Positions 49,843-62,604 of a DNA stretch of 64,000 nucleotides are shown piece by piece. The stretch lies in contig CM056723.1 in the NCBI GenBank assembly GCA_029844215.1, forward strand, positions 10,128,980 through 10,192,979. Direction: 5' to 3'. The notes under the pieces were generated by a model that was not told the DNA's origin, did not search any database, and saw nothing but the letters and a program-made list of their open reading frames with translations. Source of the stretch: Przewalskia tangutica (lineage: Eukaryota; Streptophyta; Magnoliopsida; Solanales; Solanaceae). Both the position numbers and the translations under genes were made by a program. Each line of letters begins with the position of its first letter. Position 1 is the stretch's first letter.

Positions 49843-50254
49843 CTGAACTCTATATCAATCAAATTATCCAATAAAACTTAAAATTTGAGATTTCAAAATT
49901 GAAAAATCAATAATCAAAGGTCAAATAGGAGCCAAAAAATTGCGGAAACTGTGGAATCAACAACGGTTGATAGGGTTTTGATTTTCCGGCGAATAGCAGC
50001 GAGGAAAAGGAGGGAAACCCTAAGGAATGGGAGAGGGAAGGAGAGGATTGGCGTTTGAGCTGACAATTGAATTGAATGTAAACGCCGTGATCTTGGTAGG
50101 GCTTTGGCCAATGAGATTGGCCCACGTCAACCAATGACGAGGATGAGTTGAATTGAGGCAGTGAAATTCAAATTTTGGATTTTACTGCTTACTCCTTGGA
50201 GTCCTCAACTTTCCTTTTTCTTCCTCATTCGTATTTAATCTAATATTCTCCCAA
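49843..50254. other. upstream region of the CBS-PB1 gene
   Basis: This presumably holds the 5' UTR and promoter on minus. The pyrimidine/purine-biased stretch 49960-50060 gives long but unconvincing ORFs. Nothing else is seen. Confidence 0.4.
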
Positions 50255-51419
50255 TTTCATTTAGGAAATTGAGTCATATTTGTCATCTAGCCTTCGAATA
50301 AGAATCATACTTGTACTTCGTTAAAATATGAATCAAATATGTCCTTTTCGTTAGCAAAGTTATCACATTTGCCCTCCATGGACGGAAATTACACGTGGAC
50401 ACCACATTGGATCCATGTGGAAGACACAAGGCAAGTGGGACCCACATCACCACCCCACTACTTCTACTCCCCCTTCTCCGTCTGACGCTGCTCCGGTACC
50501 ACCACCCCTCAACCAAACTCTGACCACACTCACATCACCACCCTTCTCCGACCAAACTCCTCACATACCCACATCACCATCCACATCTCTGGTAGCAAAT
50601 GAGAAAGTAGGAATTGGTACACTGCATTAGTTGAATTCTCGATTTCGGACTAACCAGATAACTTAATTCCTTTCAAATTTAAACTCAAAAATAGATTAAT
50701 GATAAGATTATTGAAACAAGACTCACTCAACTCTCAATTTCAACAACTCAATTTTATGCGTCGAAGCTCCTTTCAATGGTTGTCGATGGTGTTGGAGCTC
50801 GTCTTCCTCAATTTTTTTAAACCACCAAATTAGTAGAGAACCACACTATAAGCGCAACTACTAATTTAGAAAAAGATTTCAACAATACTGGCCAGCGATT
50901 TAGAGTTTCAAACCACCATGTTCGAACCTTGACGGGCTCAATTATTAGAATCAAAGAAAATTTTAATCACAAATTAGATAGTTCGAAACTTTCACCTAGT
51001 TATTCTTTAATCTTCACTAACAATTTTGAACACAACAGTAATGGAAGAAAAACTTTTCAGATTAAAAAATCCAAATAGAAACCTCACCGGAGCAACGGTT
51101 GTAATGTGGGTGTGTGATGAGTTTGGTCAGAGAAGGGTGGTGATGTGGGGTTGAGAGGTGATGTGGTCGACGTTGTTGTGGTGGTGGTTGGCTGCTCGAC
51201 AAAAGGAGAAGGGGGAGTAGAAGCAGTGGGGGGTGATGATGTGGGCCCCACCTGCCCAGTGTCATCCAGTGGCGTCCACATGGAATTTCCGTTCATGGAG
51301 GATAAATGTGATAACTTTGCTAACGGAAAGAGCATATTTGACCTCATACTTTAACTAAGGGCAAACATGACCATTTTTTGAAAGTTCAATGACAAATATG
51401 ACTATTTCCCTCTCATTTA
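50255..51419. mobile_element. Mutator-like (MULE) non-autonomous element with long TIRs
   Basis: About 350 bases at each end are inverted copies. Left: AGTCATATTTGTCAT...GTTAGCAAAGTTATCACATT...CTTCTACTCCCCCTTCTCC. The right reads the same inward from 51410. The flanks TTTCATTTA (50255-50263) and TCTCATTTA (51411-51419) fit a 9-bp duplication with one mismatch, as for MULEs. The middle (about 50640-51060) is AT-rich and non-coding. The ORFs inside are low-complexity CCA/CAC translations. Confidence 0.75.
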
Positions 51420-52005
51420 ATGTATTGTATTTACAGAGTCAAATAATTTTTTATTAATTCCAATTATTTTATATATTTCTAATAATAAAAATAGCAAAAA
51501 TTTACGGTCTTTATGTATATCATTTTTTGTGTAAAAGATTAAAAAGTTGAGTGGCAGAAATTTAGAAAATTTATACTCTAAACCCCTTCATTCTTTTTGA
51601 AAATAGAAAGTAACAATATCGCCCCATAAGATGTTGATTGTTTCGGATAATGTCGATGAAGGCATGTAGGTGCACTGATCCGTGATATGGATTGTGACTC
51701 CCATAAAATTTTCATTTGTCACTCAATAACGAAACCTGTTTTTTTTAGGGATTTCATTGGCATGCATACAGTAGGAATTGAACCTACGAATTCGCCAATT
51801 ATAAGCGGATTTTCATTCTCTTGTTTCGGCTTGGCACTCCCTACTCGGGGAAATATGATAATTGGTAACGTAAATAAATATAGAATACACATAACCCTAC
51901 AAAAAGATTTATTTTTATGAATTGTTCATTTTTTTCTATTATTATAGGAACTTCTGTACCAGAAACAAGGGTGTTTCCAGCGTTAATTATGTACTCAATC
52001 ACTTA
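51420..52005. other. intergenic, no gene seen
   Basis: An AT-rich stretch. Near 51750-51855 a short frame (GTAGGAATTGAACCTACGAA and on) resembles a plastid or tRNA-type relic, but I could not assign it. Confidence 0.3.
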
Positions 52006-53506
52006 GGTGGTGTTTGGTCAAGCTTCTGGAAGTGTTTCTGTTTCTTTGGCCAAACACCACTTTTCCAAAAGTAGAAACATTTTTTTTCAGAAGCCAAAAA
52101 GTGTTTCTAGATGGGAAGAGAAGCATAAACACCAATTTGGTGCTTTTCGAGAAGTGTTTCTCGAGAAGCCATTTTTGCTCATTAAATGAATTTTTTTTGG
52201 ACCCATTTACCATTTTTCCCCCACAAAATTCCTCTTAATCTCATATAATATCCCCATATAAAATAAAAATTTGGGAATGGGGCAGGGTGGGGGTAGGGGT
52301 AAGAAAAAATTCATTTTTTTTATAAAAGTAACAAAAAATATGAAATAGAAATTTGAGGATGGGTAGGGCAATGCGGTGGGGTTGGGGCGGTAAGAAAAAA
52401 AATCACTTTTTATTTTATTTTATAAAAGTGACAAAAATATGAAATAGAAATTTGAGGATGGGTAGGGCAATGGGGTGGGGTTGGGGCGGTAATAAAAATC
52501 ACTTTTTATTTTATTTTATAAAAGTAACAAAAAATATGAAATAGAAATTTGAGGATGTGTAGGGCACTTGGGTGGGGTGGGGGTAGGGGTAGGGCGGGGG
52601 AGGGGGTAAGAAAAAAATCATTTTTTTTTATAAAAGTAACAAAAAATAAAATAGAAATTTGAGGATGAGGTAGAGGCGATGGGGTGGGGTGGGGTGGTAG
52701 GCGGGGAGGGAGTAAGAAAAAAATCATATATATATATTATTTATAAAAGTAACAAAAAATATGAAATAGAAATTTGTGGATGGGGTAGGGCAATGAGTGG
52801 GGGTAGGGGCAGGGCGGAGGGGTGGGGTAAGAAAAAAATTCATATTTTTTTCTTAAAAGTAACAAAAATATGAAATAGAAATTTATGAATGGGGTAGAGG
52901 CGATGGGGTGGGGGTAGAGGCGGGGTGTAATAAAAAATTATATTTTTTATAAATTGTTTATAAAAGTAAAAAAAATATAAAATAAAAATTTGAGAATGTG
53001 GTAGGTGGGGTAGGTAAGAAAAATTCATATTTTCAATTATTTTTTATAAAAGTAACAAAAAATATGACATCGATATTTGAGGATGGGGTAGGGGGTATGG
53101 GGTGTGGTGGGCGGTAGGGTGGGGGTAGGTGTGGGTGGGGGTATGTTTGGACATATTTGAGTCATTGACTATCATATTGTCGTTACATTTCTTATGTACA
53201 ATATAATATTATTTTTTGATTAAATGTTGCAATTAAACAATTTTAATTTTTTTTATTAAATTGTAAAGATATACTAATTTTTAGAAACATATGATAGAAA
53301 AGAATATTTTTAATAGTTTTAAATTTATTAAAAAGAATATTCTAGTAAATTTGCATAAATGTGAGTCAAACAGGAAACTGTTTCTGTTTCTTAGAAGTAC
53401 TTCTATAACTATAGGCCAAACACCCTAACAGATTCTCCAGAAACAGTTTCTGCAGAACTACTTCTAAGAAAGAAACATTTTTCCAGAAGCTTGGTCAAAC
53501 AGACCC
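52006..53506. mobile_element. TIR element carrying a minisatellite
   Basis: The ends are GGTGTTTGGTCAAGCTTCTG at 52010 and, read inward from the right, GGGTCTGTTTGACCAAGCTT then CTGG. These are imperfect inverted repeats in the style of hAT-like elements. The interior (about 52260-53150) is a tandem array. I could not read a clear target duplication, so the superfamily is open. Confidence 0.6.
52260..53150 (+). repeat. minisatellite, about 8 units of 100-130 bp
   Basis: Each unit has AAATTTGAGGATGGGGTAGG, a variable G-rich part (GGGGTAGGGGTAGGGC type), GTAAGAAAAAAATCA, a T-run, then ATAAAAGTAACAAAAAATAT and GAAATAG. Unit length varies through the G-rich and T-rich parts. Confidence 0.85.
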
Positions 53507-53603
53507 TGAAATGATTTAATGGAGTGCATAGCTTCTGTATAATTTATAGTATTGCAGGTCTCTCCTTTCTTTAGGAGTACCAAGGCCTAAAAATGAAGCG
53601 AGT

Positions 53604-54460
53604 TTAGGGAGGTGTATTCAATTAGGATTTTAAAAGATTTTTTTGGGATAAAAAAATTATGTGGTATTCAATTAAGATTTTTAAACAATCTAAAAAAGTC
53701 TTGTGGTATTCAATCAAGACTATTAGGATTTTTTAAACAGAGTGTTAAAATCTAGTGATATTCAATTAAGATTTTAAAAGACTAACAAAAAGTCTTTTGG
53801 TATTCAAAATTTTGAGATTTCCAAATTTTTTTTTAAAATATGAATTTTAGAGGACTTTTTAGTGGAAGATATAAGTGAGTCATATAACTAACAAATCATA
53901 TAAACAATCTCAGTCTAACCTATCACACTTTTTCTCATTCTCAATTTTTTTTTTTTTTTACTTTTATAAAAATATAATTTTTTTTCTTACCACTCCCTAC
54001 CGCCCTAACCCCACATACCCCCGACCCCCCACCCCATCCTCAAATTTCTATTTCATATTTTTTGTTACTTTTATATTAAAAATATGAAATTTTATTTTAC
54101 CTCCCCCCTATCCCATACCCCGTCCTACCCCCTCCCCCAGCCCTACCTCAATCTCAATTTTTTATTTTTTATTTTTTTTACTTTTATAAATAATTTATAA
54201 AAATATAAATTTTTTTCTTACCCCCATACCCACACCTACCCCTACCCCCTCCACTCTACCCACACTTACCCCCTCCACCTCCACCTCCACCTCATCTTCA
54301 AATTTCTATTTCATATTTTTTTTACTTTTATAAAAAATATGGAATTTTTTTCTTATTTCCCCCTACCGCCCTAACATCGCCTATCCCCATCCCCACCCAT
54401 TCATAAAACTTATTTATCCCAAAAAAGTTTTTTAAAATCCTAATTGAATACACCCCCTTA
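53604..54460. mobile_element. PIF/Harbinger (Tourist-like) element
   Basis: The left end GGGAGGTGTATTCAATTAGG and the right end AATTGAATACACCCCC are inverted repeats flanked by TTA on both sides (53604-53606 and 54458-54460), the PIF/Harbinger signature. Sub-terminal repeats of GTATTCAATTAAGATTTT follow. The interior (53940-54420) carries the same minisatellite unit as the neighbour at 52260-53150 but in inverse orientation. Confidence 0.82.
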
Positions 54461-55139
54461 GAATCATTTTTTTCTCCCCTCCCTTTGCCGCCTTTCAACT
54501 TAAGCTATCTATGTAGGACAGTTTTGCATTTTCCACCAAGATGGATTCCTCATAATATAAAATTGCTGGCTTTTCGACCAAAGTTTGAGCAGAAGTAACA
54601 AATTGCTATTTGTATTGATATATATTGAGTACTGAAAATTTTACTTTATGTCAACTTGGAGTCGTCTAGCTGGTTGCGCCTATATATTAGTAAGACAAGG
54701 TCGCACTAAAATTCGAGATTTTTTTCTCAAAAAATGCATTTTTGTTATAAAAAAACACTAGTATGTTATTTTTTATGAAAATATTTCAAATGTGCAAGTC
54801 ATTACGATTTACATGCATCCCATACAAATTGAGTTAACGAACGTCTAAGAGATATTGTTAGTAACAAATTGCGGTTCTGCAAATGAAATTCTATAAAACT
54901 CAATCATAAACTGCAATGACATATTATATGATAGATGCCAAGGTGTCGTTCATGTACGAAATGATAAACAATGGTGGGCAAGTGTGATTTCTGGAAGTAT
55001 AGAGGAAGAATCTGTAGTTATAAGAAGTTAAAGTGGCGCTGAAAAGAAAAAGATAAGAAGAAGAGAGGACAAAACGATCTGAAGTTATCTTTTCAGGTGC
55101 CCTCCATGCCACTCTTTCCAATTGATAAATGCAACTGTG
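54461..55139. other. intergenic, no gene seen
   Basis: AT-rich. No gene or repeat that I can support. Confidence 0.35.
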
Positions 55140-55500
55140 GAGGGGCCTCCGCGGCTCCGCTCCAGTTTTTTTTTTTTTTTTTATAAATGTTTCAAATATT
55201 AAGATATGTATTAAAAATGTCTCTAATTTTATTAGTGAGATTTGTAGCTAAGTGGTTGAGGGCTCTTCTCAAAAGTTATTTCCTATTAAGAGGTCGCGAG
55301 TTTGAATTCAATGAGTAATAAAAGATTTTTTTGTTTAAAACACAAAAAACAGGGCCTCCCTCTTTAAATAAATAAGTGTTTACTATATATTTATTAGATG
55401 TTTTGATCAATAATTTTTTTAATATTAATTAATTTTTAATATGAATAAAAAATAGCCTTTTTTTTTCCTCACACAGAGCCCTTAAAAGTATTGAAACGGC
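55140..55500 (+). repeat. dispersed repeat with tRNA-like promoter boxes, copy 1
   Basis: It contains TGTTTCAAATATTAAGATAT, TAGTGAGATTTGTAGCTAAG, an A-box-like TAGCTAAGTGGTTGAGGG and a B-box-like GTCGCGAGTTTGAATTC. It then has GATGTTTTGATCAATAATTT and AGCCCTTAAAAGTATTGAAA. The same order is found on the minus strand at 60160-60640. The Pol III-like boxes suggest a SINE-related family. Confidence 0.6.
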
Positions 55501-56440
55501 CTGCGTGGAAGCATTCTTCTTAGACAATGCATCCACTTTACGGGCTAATCATGCCTAGTTATACGAGAGTATCTCAATAATTTCAAGAGTAAAGAGAAAT
55601 GGAGTATTTAGTTTTAGATAGTACACTAAAAATAAAAAAATAAAAAAATAAAAATCTTAGAATGGACCAGAAAGAAAGAGTATCAAACAAATTAGCCGGA
55701 GGAAGTCTTTTCTAGTATGTTACAATATTTAACTAAAATAAAAATTAATGTGAAAATATATCTTTTTACTCTTAAATATGCATTAAAAATTCATTTTAGC
55801 AATTAAATTTTACTTGTAATTATTTATTAAACAATTATATTATTAAAAAATATATAATAATATATCAAGAAAAACTATTACAAGTATTAATGATATATTG
55901 GTCATTAAAAAAATGACATGGGTATATTTTATCAGTTTTTATTTTTTTTCCTTCTCACTTACTTCCACGAAGGTGAGTACACTTTCTCTACTTAGGGGCA
56001 TTTTAATATACTATCGATAAAAATAGAGGATTAAATAATTACAAGCAAAGTTTGATTGTTAAAGTGAATTTTCGGTGTAAATTTTAAAGTGAGAAGATGT
56101 ATTTAATTTGATAAGTACCAGTTCTAGTTCTAGTTATGTGTTCTATATGATATAACTTGAGGTATGCCACTTAATCGGAGGTAAAGCAACTTTTACACTT
56201 CATTTGTTTTCATTAAGATTAAGATGTCTGAATCTAAATGGACATCTGAATGATTAAGATATTATTTTTAGATTTAAACACTGAATAATTAAAATTATTT
56301 ATTTTTCAATATTTGAATGTATACTATATTTATTTTGAACATAATAAATATAGAATTTAAAAAACTAAATAATTTAAAATATATAAATTTAATATTATAA
56401 AATTATTAATTGATAAAAAATAAAATATTTATCCGCTAGT
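55501..56440. other. intergenic, no gene seen
   Basis: AT-rich. No coding signal. Confidence 0.35.
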
Positions 56441-56748
56441 GATGGTGGAGATGATTTGTAGTGGTGGTGGTGATGATTGGTGCTAGTGGCTAGTAATGAT
56501 GGTGGTGATAGTTGTGATAGTGGAGATGGTTGGTGTTGTAGAGGTCGGCATGATGGTGGTGGTTGGTAGTGGTGATGGTGGTTGTGATGTAGGAGTTGAT
56601 TAATGTTATTAATTGGCGGTGTTAGTGGTGGTGCTTGAAAGTGATGTTGGTGGTAGTTGGAGGTAGTGCTAGTTATGATGGTGGAGGTGGTTGGTAGTAA
56701 AGATTTGTCACAGTGATGGCAGTGGCCGATAGCTGTGGTGACGGCAGT
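56440..56748 (+). repeat. GGT/GAT-rich simple repeat, left part
   Basis: An imperfect trinucleotide tract (GTGGTGGTGATGATTGG type) that resumes at 58015-58160 on the other side of the inserted element. The 146-codon minus-strand frame across it is a low-complexity artefact. Confidence 0.8.
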
Positions 56749-58014
56749 AAGAATGACAATTGGGGCAGGGCAGGGCAAATTCATAACGAGGCAGGGTAGA
56801 GAAGACTTAAACGGGATAGGCAGGGCAATTTTCAATGAAAATCAGGTCCAAGCCCACAAAAGCAGTGACCTATTTTCAATGAAACCCCCGTTAAATCAGT
56901 ACTACTTTTCTTTCCCTTTACTTGTTGGGCCAGTAATTTAATTTTTATATTTAAATCAACTTTTGTCCATCTTTTATTTCAAAACAAAAAATATCCTCAT
57001 AATATAAATTTGACACTGGTGTCTTTGACAAAATAATAAATCAACAAGAACTCTTGAAGAAAAACTATCCTAAGTTTATCATATCAGTAACAAAGATAAG
57101 TCTATTTTTTCAAATACTAAGAAGACATAAGTACTATATATTTGAAATATTACTATATATTTGAAATATTACTATATATTTGAAATATTACTATATATAG
57201 AGAACTATAAAAAAATTAAAATTAAATAATAAATAATAAATGTGTTTTGAATTTCATAGTAAGGGATATACATAACTCACAGCTGAAACAATGAGTTCTA
57301 AACGGACTCTTAGTATTAGAACTGATCTAAACCGTATTTATCTACTGAATTTAACCAAATTTATTATCTTATTTTCAAACTCTTTTAAACCTATTTTTGA
57401 ATTATGGTTATTTATCTATGAAATGATATATTTGAAAAAAAAAAGTTTAAAATTCAAATTGCAAACTGTCCAAATTTGCATCCTATGTTATCTCAAAAAA
57501 TTCTGTCACGTTCTTTTATTCAATAAACTTGAAATTATTTTGAAATTTAAATTGAAAGCTATCACACTGAATTTACTTATAAGTGATACAATCCTATAAT
57601 AATCCAATCGAGTTATTATCTATAAATAGAATTCAAATATTAAGAAATTAAATTTGAATCTATAAAAGAGTTAGATCGAGTATATATATTGTCAAAAAAA
57701 AGAAAATTGAATTTGAATTATAAGTTTATTGCTCCCGATATCTTAGGATAGAAAATTTGAATTGGAGTTTAAATTGAAATATATATTTGTATTAGTGAAT
57801 ATTAGAATATATTCACCATATATTTAAAAGGAATGAAAAAACACAAATGGGGCGGGGCCTCAACGGGGCGGGGCGGGGCAGGACAGGGCTTAGTGGGGCA
57901 GGACAAAACATTTTTTGGAAAAGCCTAAATGGAGCAGGGCAGAGCAGGTCAAAAACTTAATAGATCAAAGTTTGTTCCGCCCTAACTCACCCTATTGCCA
58001 TCCCTAGGCGGCAG
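56741..58014. mobile_element. hAT-like element with G-rich subterminal arrays
   Basis: The left end TAAGAATGACAATTGGGGC and the right end (read inward) TAGGGATGGCAATAGGG are inverted. GACGGCAG (56741-56748) and GGCGGCAG (58007-58014) form an 8-bp duplication with one mismatch. Both ends carry GGGGCAGGGC / GGGGCGGGGC repeats (56762-56830 and 57850-57945). The interior is AT-rich and contains a short tandem ATATTTGAAATATTACT array (about 57136-57200). It inserted into the GGT-rich repeat. Confidence 0.75.
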
Positions 58015-58160
58015 TGGTGGTGTCCATGATGATGATTGTGAATATAATTATAATGATGAAGGTGATAAGTGTGGTAGCGACTGACAGTAGTGGTTGAAAG
58101 CTATTGTGGTTGTCAATTGTGGTTGCAGTGGTACTTGGTAGTTGTGGCCATAGTGGTGAT

Positions 58161-58825
58161 AAAAATTATTCATATACAAATACTTCCTAATGATATTAAG
58201 ACTTTATTCAAAATTTTGATGATTAACACTTACTCATATCAAATAAATGCTTAGATCTTAATAAAAATTAAATGTACTTGATGGCCTAAGGTCTGAACCA
58301 TTCACATTTAGACCTCTATTAAGTGCAAACAAACGAGGCCTAGTTGATTCAATCCGACACTTACATATGTTAGATGAAATTTTAACAATTATACTGTATG
58401 ATTCAAATCTTTTCTTCATATTATGCACGACAATATAGACCATTTTCCATAATCGATGGTGTCAAACCCGGATTAAGGATTTGAATTTTATGGATCTGAG
58501 GTATTATTTCACCCATTGATCATTTGAGTTAGCTTGTTCAATATTTAACATGTATATATATTTAATAAATTTCTTAATATATATAGAATTTGAGCTAAAA
58601 TTACTGAGTTCGGTCGAATTTCGTAACTTCTATTGTGCATCCGAACAAAAGAAAGGATCACAAAGCTGGAAGATGCTTTACCCTGCATCCTAAGGCTTTG
58701 ACATGCTTCTACTTCTCTTGAGGAACAAGCATGGAATTAATTTCTAAGACCATAAATTCTGGACAAATGTTAAATTGAAACAATACTGTGCAATCTTTTC
58801 CACTTTCAAAGGTTGATCAAGAAAA
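58161..58825. other. intergenic, upstream of the DUF3339 gene
   Basis: No gene seen. The stretch before 58826 (GGTTGATCAAGAAAA) is a likely 5' leader. Confidence 0.4.
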
Positions 58826-59035
58826 ATGTTAGATTGGGCACCAATTATTATAGGTTATATTTTGTTCGTACTTCTTTCGCCTGGACTCATATTTCAGCTG
58901 CCGGGGAATCAGCGTCATGTTGAATTCAGCAGCTTCAATACTAATGGCAAAGCCATTCTCCTACACACCCTACTTTTTTTCGTCTTTTTTACCATCCTCA
59001 TTTTGGCCTTTCGCATTCGTATTCTCTTCGGCTAG
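58826..59035 (+). CDS. DUF3339 small membrane protein (69 aa), copy 1
   Basis: MLDWAPIIIGYILFVLLSPG matches the plant DUF3339 family: an N-terminal (A/L)DW, a first hydrophobic helix ending in the conserved SPGL(I/L)FQLPG turn, a central hydrophilic EFSSFNTNGKA, and a second helix followed by a short basic tail (RIRILFG). Family members are about 70 residues, membrane-embedded and of unknown function. Compared with copy 2 at 62197, this one has diverged at conserved spots (Gly/Arg of the PGRG turn is PGNQ; MADWGP is MLDWAP). It is intronless, intact and of full length. A second copy lies 3.2 kb downstream in the same orientation. Confidence 0.88.
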   Translation: MLDWAPIIIGYILFVLLSPGLIFQLPGNQRHVEFSSFNTNGKAILLHTLLFFVFFTILILAFRIRILFG

Positions 59036-60159
59036 CAGACAAGGGGGCGGAAGGAGGTTCATCCATATCCCTTTCATTATATTATATATACAAAATTAAT
59101 TTTTTGTTTATATATATATAGTAGATGTTGAGTTCATTGATGAAAAATTCTGCCTTCACCACCACTAATAGTAGCTACTTCTTATTATGTTATTATAAAT
59201 ATATAGTTCAGTTATTATGGGATTTATTATTGGATTTCAATCGTTTTTGTAATGTTCTACTTCTGCCTTTTCATTTATTTTTCCACCTATTCAAGCTTTG
59301 TAAACGCAAGGTTCATTTTTAAATTAAAATGGTGCCCTTTTTCTTTTCTTTTCTTTTTTTGCGTTTGGATTGAGAGTCTAGTACCTTCTTTGTTGGTTTG
59401 GTTTTCCATTTATGTGTGGAATAAGTTGATTTATGTGTAATATCTTAGCGGACAATGTAAATCAAAGACTTTTTGCTCGTTTGAATATGAGAGTTCGATA
59501 TTATTAGTTCAATTTCATGATCCTCACATTTATAGTTTGGAATTGTCGAAAAGGTGAATCGAAATTGCGATTATACTAAACTTTGGAACATCTTCGGAAG
59601 GTAAAACCTTATTGGTACCCCATATTTAAACTAAACTAAATAATTTATGATTAGTTTAAATTCACGACAAAAATTTCACATTAAGAGATAAAACATTTCT
59701 TTAAAAAACAATCTATTCTATAGCTCAAATTTGGAATCTCTAAATAATAATAAGAAAATTAAAATCTTTGATTAATAATAAAAAATACATTATACATTTA
59801 TTACCCATCACTACCTTTGATAGTGGAAAAGTCTAGTTAAAACTGAATCTTGTACCTCTAGCTAAGAATTAAGATGCTGTGGATCTCTAGATCTATCTTT
59901 CTTCATGTAAAACTGAATTCGTTAAGTTTCTAAAAAAGGTATACATATATGTGTGTAAAAATAGGAAAAAATATATAATAAAAAGTGGCATTTATGATAA
60001 ATCAAAATACTTTAAATTTTAGAATCGCCTATGATGTAAGCTAGCAGCTTTATTTGCCAAAGGCACCACTCAATTCCCTAAAAGTTTGTTGGTCTTAGTT
60101 TTAAATTAACTTTACTTAATAAGAAAGTTTAGTTAAATATTTTATCGGAATCATAGCCG
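59036..60159. other. intergenic, no gene seen
   Basis: AT-rich with a short (TA)n near 59108-59122. The first 400 bases may be the 3' UTR of the DUF3339 copy. Confidence 0.4.
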
Positions 60160-60640
60160 TTTCTATATTTTTAAGGGGCCCGATACGAGAAACAAGAATA
60201 TATTATTTTTTATTCACATGAAAAAATAAAATTAACTAATTAATCAATATTAAAAAAAATTATTGATCAAAACATCAAATAAATGTATAGTAAACATTAT
60301 ATTCGATTCAATATTTTCAATTAAATTACAATAACTTACCAAAAAGATCTTTACTTGAAAGTTGAGACTTCTATAATAATTAATGGAAAACTTTTTTTTT
60401 TTGGATTACATTTGTTTAAAGAGCTGCTGGTTGAGTACTTACCAAATTTATTTTTGTGTTTAAGAAAAACACTTTTGCTACTTATTAAATTTGAACACAC
60501 AACCTCTCACTAGTAAATGACTTTTGAAGGGAGTTCTCAACCGCTAGGCTACAAATCTCACTGATAAGATTGAAGACATCTTTAATACATACCTTAATAT
60601 TTGAAACCAATAAAAGAAAAATGAAAATTGCAGGCGGAGG
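60160..60640 (-). repeat. dispersed repeat with tRNA-like promoter boxes, copy 2
   Basis: This is the minus-strand counterpart of 55140-55500: GTTTCAAATATTAAGGTATG, AGTGAGATTTGTAGCCTAGC, GGTTGAGAACTCCC, GGTTGTGTGTTCAAATT, then GATGTTTTGATCAATAATTT and GGGCCCCTTAAAAATATAGA. The shared order over more than 350 bases shows common descent. Confidence 0.6.
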
Positions 60641-60711
60641 TCCGCCGTAGAGTCCATGTCTTGTGCGCCTGACCGCCAGCCCAGGGCCAACACGATCGGA
60701 GTATTCGATTT

Positions 60712-60925
60712 GTGTTACCAGCATGTTCATATATCTTTAATTTCTTGTCTCTGACCGTTTATCTTGTATGCAATGTTTGTTTTGATTGTGATAATGCTAT
60801 GTCTTGTGTCGAATGTCTTCCCGAAAGAGCCGCTTTACCTATCAAGATAGAGGTAAGATCTGTGTACACTTTACTCTCAGACTCCACATGGTGAGATTTT
60901 ACTGGGTATGTTGTTGTAGTAGTAG
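60712..60925 (+). mobile_element. RTE/TS-SINE-type 3' end
   Basis: It contains GAGGTAAGATCTGTGTACAC, TTTACTCTCAGACTCCACAT, GGTGAGATTTTACTGGGTAT and a GTTGTTGTAGTAGTAG tail, the same 3' end as the other RTE/TS copies in this window. It is 5'-truncated, with TTTCTTGTCTCTGACCG-type UTR before it. No TSD was resolved. Confidence 0.7.
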
Positions 60926-60929
60926 TTAT

Positions 60930-62196
60930 TCTTTGGTTACTTGAAGAAACAAGATTATAGTAGTAAGTAAGTAGTATTAGTATGTGACAGTTTCATTTTA
61001 ATAATTCCTTAAAATAACTATCAGTGACATATTTAAGATTCAAACATTTGATCTTTTCACTTTTTATTCTTCTACACAAATTCTGCCTGTTCACGAATTT
61101 CTCATTTTCATGTTTGACTATAAACAACTGTGTACTAAGAAAATAATAGGGTAATTTCAATTCAAAATGTTTCAAAGAAATCATAATGAAATAATTGTAT
61201 GTTAATTATATAAAAATGAAACTTCGAGATGTTGTGTTGGAGTTCGAACTTTTATGATTCATCTCCACTTCGGCACAATATGCTAAAAAAAAATCCATAA
61301 AAGTTATATTTCAGATACATCGTATAAGAGTTTTACATACAAGATTTTAACCTTTAATACACGGTACTGAAAATTTAACTCCATAATAATGTCCAAATGT
61401 TAGAAAAAAATAAAGGATATGATATGGACAAAAGGTGATAGAGACAAAGGTCTTTGTAATTGAAAATTGACTCTTTTTAGTTATATTTTAAATAGTGACT
61501 AAACATTAAATAAATGGTCAAAAAATGTCCATGCTACTTTCTTTAGTGACAAAATTTTAGAAAATTGGTCCAATAGCAGAGTCATCTCAAACATTTTAGG
61601 ACCCTGTTCTAATTTGTAAAATTTGATCCTTAATATAAGTAAATATATAATTTTCAATAATTATAAATTATTTTATATTATAAATAACAATTTAATACAA
61701 CTTCAAGTTAATCAACCCCTAATTTGATTGTGCTACATGCGAATTATGAATCTTTCTGATGAAATTATAAGTATCTTATTTAAAAAATGAGAAAAAAGAC
61801 ACAAATTTTTCGTTTTGGAAGTTATCATGCATGTACTTGCTTGCAAAGACGATCATGTCCAACCGTCTCTTAATTTGATATTTGTAAGGAGGAAACTCAT
61901 TTTCGATAAAATACATTATTCAATAATCAGACTCTAAAATTAATTTTCTGGTGAAAAATATTTTCCTTACAAAAAAAAAAGAATTTCCTAATATCACTTT
62001 AATTGACTGATAGACCACGTCATATACAGTCAGATCTGTCCCTTTCGTTTCTTTTACACTTTTAACCACTTCTTTTTCTGGATCTTTAGTTTTTAATCCA
62101 CACTTTTTCTGGATCTTTAGTTTTTAATCCACACTTTCCCCATTTCTTTCCTCTATTCAAAGCAACACAACAAGCTAATTACTTTGAGGATTAACA
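60930..62196. other. intergenic, upstream of the second DUF3339 gene
   Basis: No gene is visible. Just before the gene, CACTTTTTCTGGATCTTTAG and TTTTTAATCC occur twice in tandem (about 62072-62135), a short direct duplication in the probable promoter or leader. Confidence 0.5.
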
Positions 62197-62406
62197 ATGG
62201 CGGACTGGGGCCCAGTGTTGATAGCGGTGGTGCTGTTCGTGCTGTTAACTCCGGGACTATTATTCCAGCTACCTGGCCGTGGAAAAGTGGTTGAATTTGG
62301 AAACATGCAAACTAGCGGCGCCTCCATTTTGGTACATACAGTAATTTACTTTGGGCTTATCACTATCTTCCTCCTTGCCATCGGCGTCCATGTATACACC
62401 GGTTAA
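62197..62406 (+). CDS. DUF3339 small membrane protein (69 aa), copy 2
   Basis: MADWGPVLIAVVLFVLLTPG, then LLFQLPGRGKVVEFGNMQTS and a second hydrophobic stretch ending HVYTG, follows the DUF3339 consensus closely. That includes the DWGP start, the TPGLLFQLPGRG turn and the EFGNMQTSG loop. Two membrane helices are expected. The function of the family is unknown. The ATG sits in AACAATGGC, a good plant start context. It is intronless and full length. It keeps more of the consensus than the copy at 58826, so it is the more likely functional ancestor of the pair. Confidence 0.95.
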   Translation: MADWGPVLIAVVLFVLLTPGLLFQLPGRGKVVEFGNMQTSGASILVHTVIYFGLITIFLLAIGVHVYTG

Positions 62407-62604
62407 AGTAATATTTACCTTCACTATTTTGTAAGTTGTAATAAACTCTTTCATCTTTACTCTCTCTATCTTGCTTGTAGAAAAGTACTCAAGTATCAAT
62501 GGATTTTCGATTCTATCCGTTGGATGAACTGTTGATTTGTTTCTAATCAGTGAATACTTCAAAGCATTACGCACTACTTCTCTAATTTTACCTTCAATAT
62601 AATT